The notes under the pieces: generated by a model
Seen by the model: the letters and a program-made list of their open reading frames with translations, nothing else
Database searches by the model: none
What the model was told of the DNA's origin: nothing
Part shown: positions 54,129 to 62,568 of the stretch, one piece after another
How the letters are laid out: the number at the start of each line of letters is the position of its first letter
Position numbering within the stretch: position 1 is the first letter of the stretch
Made by a program: the position numbers and the translations under genes
Source: Bdellovibrionales bacterium GWA2_49_15
Lineage (GTDB): Bacteria > Bdellovibrionota > Bacteriovoracia > Bacteriovoracales > Bacteriovoracaceae
Assembly: GCA_001769855.1 (NCBI GenBank)
Contig: MEPP01000021.1
Coordinates: 372,001-436,000, forward strand
DNA: 64,000 nucleotides
Direction of reading: 5' to 3'

Positions 54129-54857
54129 ATGGCCAACTACTTAAAAGTATTGAGCGATTATATAATAGGGGAGTTAAATAATTATAAATCTGGTTCTGAC
54201 GAGGACAAACAGAAGGCCTTGCGAATCGAAGATGCCATAGATAAGGCGATGGCCGACCCTGAATATGATAAGTGGAAAAGGCCATACCTCACTCCTTATC
54301 GACAGGTCCATGACAGCACCAAGCGCTTTACGGTTTATTTTAAAATTGAGGAAATAAAACCACTCAAAGACTCGAAGGCCGTGTTTTTTGTTTTTGTGAA
54401 TTCACCCGATGAATTGCATGACACTAGAAGGTACGGCGAAGATCCAAGCTTGGTCGAGTTTACTAAATATAAGGACAGCGGGAATCTCGAACCTTTCGTA
54501 CCTGAATACTATCTAGGCAACTACCGTTCACGTTTTCAAAGTACCTATGCTCAGTTTTTATACAAACTGAGAAATAATTCATCACAGGCCCAAGCGATTT
54601 TAAACCAAGATGATAACAATCCAAATCTCTGGACATGCTCCGGCGGCGCATTCCTCTCTGTGGGTGATTCTGAACTCGGGCAATCGGCTCAGCTGCTTTT
54701 GAAAATTGTTGAAGAATTTCGGGGAAGAGGCTGCAATCTGACCATTGATGTTTACAATTACGATGATGATGATAAAAAGAAATTGCATGACGAAGTATTA
54801 ACCGAACTTGGGTTAAGAAAAATAATTTTTGAAGACTTTATTAGATATGAACTGTAG
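54129..54857 (+). CDS. YhaV-like toxin candidate with extra C-terminal domain
   Basis: A 242-residue protein from the ATG at 54129 (an in-frame GTG lies at 54093). Residues about 60-125 resemble YhaV-type RNase toxins: a KRFTVYFKI strand, then FVNSPDELHDTRRYGED and a FTKYKDSGN end, with the family's N-D-L-T-YG spacing. Residues about 140-242 are an additional domain with a GNAT-like helix/strand order (LLLKIVEEFRGRGCNLTIDV, then LGLRKIIFEDFIRYEL), but no acetyl-CoA loop is clear. Residues from about 1-50 are helical. The divergent XRE gene is the candidate partner. The family match is by pattern only. Confidence 0.5.
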   Translation: MANYLKVLSDYIIGELNNYKSGSDEDKQKALRIEDAIDKAMADPEYDKWKRPYLTPYRQVHDSTKRFTVYFKIEEIKPLKDSKAVFFVFVNSPDELHDTRRYGEDPSLVEFTKYKDSGNLEPFVPEYYLGNYRSRFQSTYAQFLYKLRNNSSQAQAILNQDDNNPNLWTCSGGAFLSVGDSELGQSAQLLLKIVEEFRGRGCNLTIDVYNYDDDDKKKLHDEVLTELGLRKIIFEDFIRYEL

Positions 54858-55290
54858 GCCCGTAATCCTTCACCATTTATTGTTTTTTGCGGTCCTGCGT
54901 TTACGGTCGTGCAAAATGAAAAAATCTCTTTGATTGATTATATCCGTAATCCTTCTTTAACCTAAGCAAGAAATACTCGAATACCAATGCCACTCGGCTT
55001 TTCGTCGGAACTTGCAACCTTCACCATTTATTGATTTTTGCGGCCCTGCGTTTACGGCCGTGCAAAATGAAAAAACCTCTTTGATTGATTATATTTTTGT
55101 TACCACACAACAACATAACAACCAAAGAGGTTCTCTTGAGTCTAAAAAGTATCGTGATTGAAAAAACAAGAAAAGAACTTTCTGTACTTTTAGTCGAAGA
55201 CAAGCGCAGGTAATTATCGTCGGAAATTTCTGTGAAATTAACTTCCGCAGGGGAAGTGTGATGTGTCTAATGACTTGGGATGTAAGCTTA
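54858..55290. other. intergenic region with a 76-bp direct repeat and a gene remnant
   Basis: A segment starting CCTTCACCATTTATTG occurs at 54867-54942 and again at 55018-55094 with a few changes. The second copy's AACCTCTTTG pairs with CAAAGAGGTT at 55124-55133. Then a 25-codon frame begins at a TTG at 55136 after GAGG and stops at 55213; it looks like a truncated gene start rather than a real gene. The region looks like debris of a mobile element. Confidence 0.55.
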
Positions 55291-55292
55291 TC

Positions 55293-55430
55293 AAAAAGAG
55301 ATGGCAGTCGCGATATCCCGGCCAACGGCCGGGACGAATGTAGCTCAAAAAAAACGGCGAAGCCTTTTTGAGCGTATCGCTGGAAATAAATATAGTCTTA
55401 ATCAAAGAAGAGATGGTAGTCGCGACAAGG
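55293..55430 (+). repeat. hairpin element copy 4 at the 3' end of tRNA-Val
   Basis: The right border is the tRNA-Val 3' end itself (55414-55430). The left border AAAAAGAGATGGCAGTCGCGA (55293-55313) is a near copy of the right one. In between are CCCGGCC-AAC-GGCCGGG (55317-55333), GTAG and the hairpin GCTCAAAAA ... TTTTTGAGC (55343-55373). On the minus strand that hairpin reads GGC-TTC-GCC followed by a T-run, so it probably also ends tRNA-Val transcription. Confidence 0.85.
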
Positions 55431-55488
55431 ATTGAACTTGTGACCCCTGCCATGTCAAGGCAGTGCTCTCCCACTGAGCTACGCGACT
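55414..55488 (-). tRNA. tRNA-Val (GAC)
   Basis: A full cloverleaf on the minus strand: acceptor AGTCGCG/CGCGACT, D-arm GCTC...GAGC, anticodon stem CTGCC/GGCAG with loop TTGACAT (anticodon GAC), T-arm ACAAG-TTCAATC-CTTGT, and an encoded CCA. Its 3' end is repeated at 53312-53328 and, with one change, at 33259-33276. Confidence 0.97.
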
Positions 55489-55683
55489 ATTTCACAGAAT
55501 TAATCGCTACTATAAAAATTACCTGGGGGGCCTGTCAATTTATTTGTTTTTATTCCTCTGAAGATGGGAAATTTGAAGCGCTGCGCATGTTCCTGTACCG
55601 CCCACATTTTTTTTGGGCGGACGAATAATTTGGGTATAAGATATTCACAATATCTATTCTCTTAAATTGAAGGGGCCATTGTA

Positions 55684-56727
55684 ATGGGACATTTAATTTC
55701 GTTGATGGTTGTTTTTGGAATGTTAGGTTTTATGCATGCCTGCGCGGACAAGGCCGACTCACGGCCAAATTTTATTTTTAAACCTGCCCCATCGCCGGGT
55801 GCCGCGCTTAAGTTTAAAGATCAGATCGTGACTGAGGGGGAACTTTATAAGGGGGCGGAGAGCGATATCTTTGAGGCCGAGCTTAAGGTTTATGAGATCA
55901 AGATGAACAAGCTGAATGCCTACCTGATGGAAAAATTTATGGAGGCCGATCCCAAGAAAAAAGGTCTTTCCAATGATGAGTATCTCGACAAATTTATCGC
56001 CTCAAGCGTGCTTATTGGTGAGAAGGAAGTCGATAAGCTGATTCAGGAGCGCAGTATCCCAAAAGAGCATATCAACGATCAGATGCGCGAGCGAATCAAA
56101 AAATTTCTGGCGATGGAAAAGAAAAAGGAATTGCTGGAAAAATGGTTGGCCGAGCAAACCAAGAAAAGTCCGGTGGAAGTTTACATCGCCAAGCCGACCT
56201 GGCCGGTCTTTGAGATTCCCATTGAAGGCGCTCCATTTACCGGTCCCTCTGATGCCAAGGTCACCTTGGTTGAGTACAGTGATTTTCAGTGCCCATTTTG
56301 CGCCAAAGGGGCCCAGATTGTGGCCGAGTTAAAGAAGAAATACGGCAAAAAAATTAAGGTGGTCTTTAAAAATTTCCCGCTTCCTTTTCATAAACAGGCC
56401 ATGCCAGCGGCCCTTGCGGGACTTTGCGCTAACGAGCAGGGTGCGGAGAAATTTTGGAGTATGCACGATAAGATGTTTGCCGATCAGGCCAAACTTGAAA
56501 TCGTCGACCTCAAGGCCACCGCCAAAAGTATCGGTCTTGACACGAAGAAATTTGATGCCTGTCTTGATACGAGCAAGTATGAGTCCGTGGTCACTAAGGA
56601 TATGGAGCAGGGGGGAAGTATCGAGGTAAAATCAACCCCGACTTTTTTTGTCAACGGGCATATCATCAACGGAGCACGGGATGTGGAATTTTTTTCCGAG
56701 CTGATCGACCAGGAATTGGCTAAATAG
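55684..56727 (+). CDS. DsbA-like thioredoxin-fold lipoprotein
   Basis: A 347-residue protein with lipobox-like GFMHAC at residues 15-20. About residues 35-170 are helical and charged, resembling the N-terminal domain of SurA or of DsbA/BdbD fusions. About residues 185-347 are a DsbA-type thioredoxin domain with the active site SDFQCPFCAKGA (CPFC) and the cis-Pro loop VKSTPTFFVNG. It likely oxidises or isomerises disulfides in exported proteins, which fits the many Cys-rich secreted proteins here. AGGGGCC precedes the ATG and a strong terminator follows. Confidence 0.88.
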   Translation: MGHLISLMVVFGMLGFMHACADKADSRPNFIFKPAPSPGAALKFKDQIVTEGELYKGAESDIFEAELKVYEIKMNKLNAYLMEKFMEADPKKKGLSNDEYLDKFIASSVLIGEKEVDKLIQERSIPKEHINDQMRERIKKFLAMEKKKELLEKWLAEQTKKSPVEVYIAKPTWPVFEIPIEGAPFTGPSDAKVTLVEYSDFQCPFCAKGAQIVAELKKKYGKKIKVVFKNFPLPFHKQAMPAALAGLCANEQGAEKFWSMHDKMFADQAKLEIVDLKATAKSIGLDTKKFDACLDTSKYESVVTKDMEQGGSIEVKSTPTFFVNGHIINGARDVEFFSELIDQELAK

Positions 56728-56761
56728 CTGACGACCCGATAGAAATTCTTTTTGAACAGAG

Positions 56762-56794
56762 GGCCCTGGGCAAATCGTACCAGGGCCTTTTTTT
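56762..56794 (+). terminator. intrinsic terminator after the DsbA-like gene
   Basis: An 8-bp stem GGCCCTGG/CCAGGGCC with a 10-base loop and a T7 tail, 35 bases past the stop. Confidence 0.93.
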
Positions 56795-56838
56795 ATCCAA
56801 CCTAAGTTAACATGGAGAGTAAGGCCCAGTGAGGGAAT

Positions 56839-58812
56839 ATGGATATTTCTGATTACAACAACCGTTTAGCCGAGGCCCGTGAGCGATATCACCAGAAGGG
56901 TGAAGAGCTGCGTCGAAATTATGACGGGGATAAGAAAATTCTCGAAAGCACCCATGAGGCGCGTGAGAAAAATCAGCGCCAAGTCTATAACGATTCCAAG
57001 CGTGAGCTGGAAAATAATCTTCAGGATGTGACGAGCAAGCAGGCGGCCAAGTCCAAAGAGGACATCGAACGACAGCAAGCTGAATACAACACTCAAATCA
57101 ATACCGCGCGCCAGCAGTTTGAACAAAATGCCACCAAAGATCGCAATAATTTTTCAGAACGGTTGGGTAGCTTAAAAGAGAGCTTCGACCGAAATAACCG
57201 CCTGACAGAGGCGCAAAGCAAAGAAAGATTCGACGGTGAGACAGGTCGTTTGAAGGATAACATTCAAAAGGATCGGAATACTCACACCCGAGAAATGCAG
57301 GATATCCAAAATAAAGGCAACGAGCATTACCAGGAATATCGTGAAAAAGTCGGAAAAGATACCCATGCCCTTGTGAAGCAGAAGGATGAGGAAAAGCATG
57401 AGGTGGTGGAGAAAAGTAATATTGAGCAACGCAAGGTGAAAGACAAGCTTACAGGCGAAATGCAAAACATCAATCGCGCCCATGAAGAGGAACTGGTCCA
57501 TACAAAGAATGATCACCTTGATCAGGTTGGGCAACTTCATTCTTCCCAAGAGAAACGAAGTCAGGACATGATCTCCAACTACGATCATCTCGTGGGGTTG
57601 AGTCAGCAGCGAAGTGACCAGGAACAAAGAGGATTGCTGGTAAGCAATAATGAAAAGCTGCGAATGCGCGAAAAAGAGTACAACCAGCAGCTCAATTCTC
57701 AGGAGCGTCGTGCTCTCGCCATTGCTAATAATGGTGGTCGCGGGGACGAGGCCAAAAATGAGCTTGAGCGAGTCAAGCGCGTCGATGAGGATCGCATTAA
57801 CCGCATGAAGAATAATTTAGAGGATGCCAAGGTTGCGCTGACAGAAGATAAGGCGAAGATGATGGACGAGGCCCAAAGTACCTTAAGGCAGCTGGCACTC
57901 AAAAACTATAAGGATCATGATAAAAAGGATAAACAGATAGTGGCCGATCGAGCGGTTCAAACTGACAAATTTCAGCGAGAGCGCAATCAAATTACCGAGC
58001 AGTTGACGGATGACTTGAAGACGAATCAGCAGGCCAGCGCCAAGAACGCCGCCGAGGAGCGGGTTTCCAATAAGGCCAAATACAATGCCCAAAGAGAAGA
58101 CTACGCCCGGCGTATGAATCATATGTCCGAGAAAAACCTGCAGACTATTGCGGGCATTCAGCAGGAGCAGGCGCGGGATAAAACTGCCTTCATTGAGAAG
58201 GCCAAGCGTGATGTCTTTGAGGCCAAAGAGGTTTTGAAAGACGAGGTGACGAACCGCTTGCAGAAAGCGTCGGATGTTCATCAAACGAAAGTCCGCAATT
58301 TAGAAAGCGAGAAGGAGAGACTCGTCAGCACCTATGAAGATAGACTGATGAATATTGCCAAACGAACGGTTTCCACCGATCAGCAACGCACCATGGTTGA
58401 AGAGCAGCGTCGGCAGGAAGATCTCCGTACCGCGAAAAGGATTCAGGAAGGGAAAGATTTTGAAACGGCAAGAGTCATTCAATCCTTGCGGCAAGAGTTT
58501 GATAAAAATTTAAGTGAAATCGGCCATGCCAACGAGGTCAAAGTCAATAGAATGAGCAAGCGATATGAGGACGTCATTGATCGCATGTCCAAGGAAAATA
58601 ATATAGAGTCGCATCGTCGAGAGGTCCAGGCGCGAGAGAATTATGAACGCTTGGCCAAAGCCAGTGAGTTGGAAAAAGCACAAATTGAAAATAAATATGA
58701 GTTAAAAATCCAAAAGATGAAAGAGAGCGTTGAGCGGGCACGCGATGTCGCAGCGACGCGCGGTGAGGCACCGAGGACCTTCCAGATTGACGAAGAAGAC
58801 GATTTAGTCTGA
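56839..58812 (+). CDS. long coiled-coil protein, unknown function
   Basis: A 657-residue cytoplasmic protein, almost all charged helix with long heptad runs. It is rich in Glu, Gln, Lys, Arg and Asn and has no Cys. It ends in an acidic tail (FQIDEEDDLV) that may bind a partner. GAGGGA precedes the ATG. Its own transcript starts after the terminator. No family recognised. It resembles cytoskeletal or polar scaffold coiled coils in general shape only. Confidence 0.75.
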   Translation: MDISDYNNRLAEARERYHQKGEELRRNYDGDKKILESTHEAREKNQRQVYNDSKRELENNLQDVTSKQAAKSKEDIERQQAEYNTQINTARQQFEQNATKDRNNFSERLGSLKESFDRNNRLTEAQSKERFDGETGRLKDNIQKDRNTHTREMQDIQNKGNEHYQEYREKVGKDTHALVKQKDEEKHEVVEKSNIEQRKVKDKLTGEMQNINRAHEEELVHTKNDHLDQVGQLHSSQEKRSQDMISNYDHLVGLSQQRSDQEQRGLLVSNNEKLRMREKEYNQQLNSQERRALAIANNGGRGDEAKNELERVKRVDEDRINRMKNNLEDAKVALTEDKAKMMDEAQSTLRQLALKNYKDHDKKDKQIVADRAVQTDKFQRERNQITEQLTDDLKTNQQASAKNAAEERVSNKAKYNAQREDYARRMNHMSEKNLQTIAGIQQEQARDKTAFIEKAKRDVFEAKEVLKDEVTNRLQKASDVHQTKVRNLESEKERLVSTYEDRLMNIAKRTVSTDQQRTMVEEQRRQEDLRTAKRIQEGKDFETARVIQSLRQEFDKNLSEIGHANEVKVNRMSKRYEDVIDRMSKENNIESHRREVQARENYERLAKASELEKAQIENKYELKIQKMKESVERARDVAATRGEAPRTFQIDEEDDLV

Positions 58813-58878
58813 GCATTCCCTACGACTTTCTCCCCTTTTTTTGCTAAGATAGTGGTGAATCATCATTGGGAGTAAGTC

Positions 58879-60564
58879 ATGCAAATTCGTAAGGCCAAAA
58901 TTATTGCCACCCTCGGGCCATCTTCTACAGAAATATCCCAGATTAAGGACCTGATTGATGCCGGTGTTAATGTCACTCGGGTCAATATGAGCCATGGGAC
59001 TTACGAGTCCGCGCACCAACTTATTTTAAATATTCGCAAGGCAAGTAAGCTGGCCAATCGAGAGGTGGCCATTTTGCTCGACCTCCAGGGCCCAAAAATA
59101 CGCGTGGATAAGTTAACCCTTCCGCTGGAATTAAAGAGCGGAAGTGAATGGGCCATCGGGCCTACGGCCGCGAAAGAAAAATATCCGGAGTACGAGGGGC
59201 GCTATATTCCTACCGTCTACGAGAAACTGGTGCACGACTGCCGTGATAATGTGCGCGTGCTTTTTGATGATGGTCTTATCGTTGCCCGGACTGTGAAACG
59301 TGATCGGGACGTCTATGTCATCAAGGTCGAGGTGGGAGGGATGCTCAAATCAAACAAAGGCATTAATCTTCCCGATGTCGAGGTGACCGCTCCCAGTTTT
59401 ACGGAGAAGGATCATCAGGATTTGATGTTTGGTCTGCGCGAGGGAGTTGATTACGTGGCCCTCAGTTTCATTCGAAGAAAAGAGGATGTGCTTCAGGTAA
59501 AATTTCTCCTGCATAAACTCAAAAAAAATGTTCCCATTGTGGCCAAAATTGAAATGCCTTTGGCGGTGAAGAATATTGAGGAGATCGTTTCCGTATCAGA
59601 CATGATTATGGTTGCCCGAGGCGATATGGGGGTCGAACTCGGAAATCACCTGGTTCCCGCTGTCCAAAAAAGAATTATAAGTTTGTGCAACATTAAAGGT
59701 GTGCCGGTCATCACTGCCACACAGATGTTGGAATCGATGATTTCGAACAGCACTCCAACTAGGGCCGAGGCGTCCGATGTCGCCAACGCGATCTGGGATG
59801 GGACGGATGCCGTGATGTTGAGTGGTGAGACCGCCTCCGGAAAATTTCCCGTCGAGGCCGTCAGCATGATGGACAAAATTGTTCGCGAGGCAGAGAAGTC
59901 TCCAAGAGAACGTCCTCTCCTGCGCAATATGGATCTTTCCACGGTTAATAAATCGGTGATGGTGGCGGCGTCCTTGGTGGCAGAAAAAACCAATGCCAAG
60001 GCCATTTTAGCGGTAACCCAGAGCGGGCACTCCTGTTTAAACATGACGCGTTTTCGCCCGCTAAGTGAGGTCTTAGGGATTACGAATGATGTTGGAGTGG
60101 TTCGCAAGATGGCCCTTTATTGGGGTGTGACTCCTTTTTTGCTGGAAGGTTTCGATGAGCACGACAAGGGCATGGAAGACAAGGTGATTGATATGATTCA
60201 CCAGAAATATAAACTCAAAAACGGTGACAAGCTGGTGATCACGCGGGGAGAAGGGCGATTCTTTGCCAAGGGAACCGCCAATACCGTGAGAGTTGAGATC
60301 ATTAAGGATGTCCCCAAAGTTGCTGGAGGCGGAGATACCTTGGAGAGCGCAGAATTCTCCAAAGGCCAAATTAATTTGGATACCCACGCTTGTGCCTCTT
60401 GCCAAGCTTGCGTTGGCACCTGTCCTCACGAGATTTTTGGCGTCACGAAGGATGACGAACATCGCATTTTTATCAACAAGGCGACGGTGGAGCGCTGTGC
60501 GCTGGATATGGCCTGTGTGGAAAATTGTCCCACCGGTGCGATAGAGATCATTCCGCGTTTTTAA
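58879..60564 (+). CDS. pyk: pyruvate kinase fused to a C-terminal ferredoxin-type domain
   Basis: A 561-residue protein. Residues 1-475 are a full pyruvate kinase: KIIATLGPSS, NMSHG, LLDLQGPKIRV, MVARGDMGVELG and ATQMLESMI with SGETASGKFPVEA. Residues about 495-561 are a 2[4Fe-4S] ferredoxin-type domain: CASCQACVGTCP and then CALDMACVENCP. The second motif is CxxDxxCxxxC, an Asp-for-Cys pattern known from Pyrococcus ferredoxin, so that cluster may be Asp-ligated or lose one iron. A pyruvate kinase with this tail is unusual. GGGAG precedes the ATG. queG follows 1 base later. The domain may couple phosphoenolpyruvate turnover to redox state. Confidence 0.92.
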   Translation: MQIRKAKIIATLGPSSTEISQIKDLIDAGVNVTRVNMSHGTYESAHQLILNIRKASKLANREVAILLDLQGPKIRVDKLTLPLELKSGSEWAIGPTAAKEKYPEYEGRYIPTVYEKLVHDCRDNVRVLFDDGLIVARTVKRDRDVYVIKVEVGGMLKSNKGINLPDVEVTAPSFTEKDHQDLMFGLREGVDYVALSFIRRKEDVLQVKFLLHKLKKNVPIVAKIEMPLAVKNIEEIVSVSDMIMVARGDMGVELGNHLVPAVQKRIISLCNIKGVPVITATQMLESMISNSTPTRAEASDVANAIWDGTDAVMLSGETASGKFPVEAVSMMDKIVREAEKSPRERPLLRNMDLSTVNKSVMVAASLVAEKTNAKAILAVTQSGHSCLNMTRFRPLSEVLGITNDVGVVRKMALYWGVTPFLLEGFDEHDKGMEDKVIDMIHQKYKLKNGDKLVITRGEGRFFAKGTANTVRVEIIKDVPKVAGGGDTLESAEFSKGQINLDTHACASCQACVGTCPHEIFGVTKDDEHRIFINKATVERCALDMACVENCPTGAIEIIPRF

Positions 60565-60565
60565 G

Positions 60566-61543
60566 ATGGACATCTTGAACCCTGCCACACTTCAGAGTTT
60601 TCTGGCCGAACACGTTTGGCCTGTGCCCATTTGCGATTGGGGATATGTCGAGGATGATCAGGTCTTGAGTTTCAAAAATTTTTTGAGCTGGCTGGAGCGT
60701 GGCGATCACGGCCCCCTGTCCTATCTCTCCGATCATCGCGCCAAGCTGCGAGAAAAGCTCACCCACTACTATCCGGATTTTAAAGCAGGTTTGGTTTTTC
60801 TTTTTGATTATAGTCATGGACCTGATTTCGCGACAGCGTCTGGCCCACAGATCGCCCGCTATGCTTTGAACTTTCAAGGTGCTGATTATCATTTGGTTCT
60901 CAAGGACGTGCTCAACCGTATCGGAAACTTTCTTCAGACCCGATGTCCTTCATTACAATTTGCCCTGTCTTTGGATATTCATCCTGTCTTAGAGCGCGAC
61001 CTGGCCCACCGTGCAGGTCTGGGGTGGTTTGGAAAAAATTCCATGCTCATTCATCGGCAAAAGGGCAGCAGGTTTATCATCGCCTCACTCTTGCTGAATC
61101 AGCGGCTGGATTTTCCCCAGCGCACCATCGAAGCCGATCACTGTGGCACATGTCGGGCATGTATTGATGCCTGCCCCACGCAGGCGATTGATGGCGATAG
61201 GCGTACGGTGAAGGCGCAACATTGTATCTCCACTTACACCATCGAGTTATTTAAGGATGCACCCGCACCTCATGGATATAAAAATGCCGGACAGTGGATT
61301 TTTGGCTGCGATATCTGTCAGGACGTGTGCCCGTGGAATGGCCGAGAAATAGTGGCGGAGCAGCTACTGCTCACGCCCCTGCAGGAAGAGATAAAAGCTT
61401 TTTTTTTGAATCGCCCTCTGAGGGAAATAATCAGCGAGCTAGAAGGACTAAGTAACAAGGCCTTTGAACGAAAATTCAAGGGCACCGCGCTGGAGCGCAC
61501 CGGGCGCGTGGGAATTCTGAAGAATTTGAAGGCCTATTTTTAA
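60566..61543 (+). CDS. queG: epoxyqueuosine reductase
   Basis: A 325-residue protein that reduces epoxyqueuosine to queuosine in tRNA with cobalamin and two [4Fe-4S] clusters. GLGWFGKNSMLIH marks the B12-binding part, and the two cluster motifs are CGTCRACIDACPTQAI and CDICQDVCPWN. It lacks the longer C-terminal HEAT tail of some members, as is common. It starts 1 base after the pyk stop, so the two are co-transcribed, perhaps because both contain Fe-S clusters. Confidence 0.93.
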   Translation: MDILNPATLQSFLAEHVWPVPICDWGYVEDDQVLSFKNFLSWLERGDHGPLSYLSDHRAKLREKLTHYYPDFKAGLVFLFDYSHGPDFATASGPQIARYALNFQGADYHLVLKDVLNRIGNFLQTRCPSLQFALSLDIHPVLERDLAHRAGLGWFGKNSMLIHRQKGSRFIIASLLLNQRLDFPQRTIEADHCGTCRACIDACPTQAIDGDRRTVKAQHCISTYTIELFKDAPAPHGYKNAGQWIFGCDICQDVCPWNGREIVAEQLLLTPLQEEIKAFFLNRPLREIISELEGLSNKAFERKFKGTALERTGRVGILKNLKAYF

Positions 61544-62382
61544 GTAATAATTTTCTCTGAAGCCAAAAAACGTTTGATATAGGAAGCCGCTTCTTCCGGC
61601 AGATGATGGGGAAGTCGAGTGGGACGCTCTAGGCTTACGTTATGTCCGTTGGCAATCAAGAGTTCTTGGACGTGCTCGACACCTTCGATTGGCACAATGA
61701 GATCATCTTGCCCCACCAGGAGATGGATTCGCGACGGCTGAAGGTTGGGGCCGATATTTTCCTTCTCATCTCTGACCCAGGAAAAAACTTCCGTAGGATT
61801 GAGGGCGGGGGAGACCAGCTGGCTGCGGACGTGCAGGGTACTTTTATAAAAGGGTGTTTCGAAAATATGGGCCCCGTGGCGTACTTTGGAAATGCCAAAG
61901 CCTACCGCGATGACAATTTTTTTGTAGGCCTGTAACTCGGGAAGCGCCAGGGCCTTGAGGGCCAGCAGGGCCCCCAGGGAATGGCCGCCTAAAATCAATT
62001 TGAACTCAGGATTGTTCAGGTCGAGCTGATGTTCGGGTGAGGCCTGGTAGAAGCACTCTTTTAAGTTGTAGAAGCCTTGAACAAAAAGCTGATGGGCCAG
62101 GCGTTTAAAATCTGCAAACTTTTCAACCTCGTTAAAGCTTCCTAAATAATGCCCAGGGAGATCAAAGATCAGACTGGGAATTCCTTCCTGGGCCAGTCGA
62201 ATCGGCCAGGTTAAAATGCTGGCCTTGTGGGAGGTGTAGCCGTGGGTAAAGATGGCCAGCGCCGGACGAGTGAGTGCCCCGGCCGATGGGAGAAAGCTTA
62301 AGGCCGCGACTGTGAAAGGGCCTTGGCGCAAGAGGTGCTTTTGTACGGATATGTTATCATTGCTTTTTATGCTTTCAGTCAC
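61540..62382 (-). CDS. alpha/beta hydrolase
   Basis: A 280-residue hydrolase. The nucleophile elbow is GGHSLGALLALKAL, with the oxyanion-side HGYTSH near the N-terminus and a C-terminal catalytic-type LPHHLPEEA His plus LLVGQDDLIVP Asp. It belongs to the serine alpha/beta hydrolases; esterase, lipase or thioesterase activity is possible. It overlaps queG by 4 bases at the 3' ends. Confidence 0.82.
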   Translation of the reverse strand: MTESIKSNDNISVQKHLLRQGPFTVAALSFLPSAGALTRPALAIFTHGYTSHKASILTWPIRLAQEGIPSLIFDLPGHYLGSFNEVEKFADFKRLAHQLFVQGFYNLKECFYQASPEHQLDLNNPEFKLILGGHSLGALLALKALALPELQAYKKIVIAVGFGISKVRHGAHIFETPFYKSTLHVRSQLVSPALNPTEVFSWVRDEKENIGPNLQPSRIHLLVGQDDLIVPIEGVEHVQELLIANGHNVSLERPTRLPHHLPEEAASYIKRFLASEKIIT

Positions 62383-62492
62383 ACAGAATCCTCTAAAAAA
62401 AGGGCCGCTCTAACTCTAAGTTTTAATTGACGGATAAGGCCACTTAAACTAGTTTTCTAGGACACTTTTTACAAGTTGTGAATTGATGAAAT

Positions 62493-62568
62493 GCCCACTT
62501 AGCTCAGTCGGTAGAGCAAGGGACTGAAAATCCCTGTGTCCGTGGTTCGATTCCGCGAGTGGGCACCA
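62493..62568 (+). tRNA. tRNA-Phe (GAA)
   Basis: A 76-base cloverleaf with acceptor GCCCACT/AGTGGGC, D-arm GCTC...GAGC, anticodon stem AGGGA/TCCCT with anticodon GAA, T-arm and encoded CCA. The last 15 bases (CGCGAGTGGGCACCA) recur at 62672-62686. Confidence 0.97.

Noticed and set aside
33278-55413. An integrase or transposase gene in the tRNA-Val stretch
   Set aside because: No frame there carries tyrosine- or serine-recombinase motifs, so mobility is not shown by a gene.
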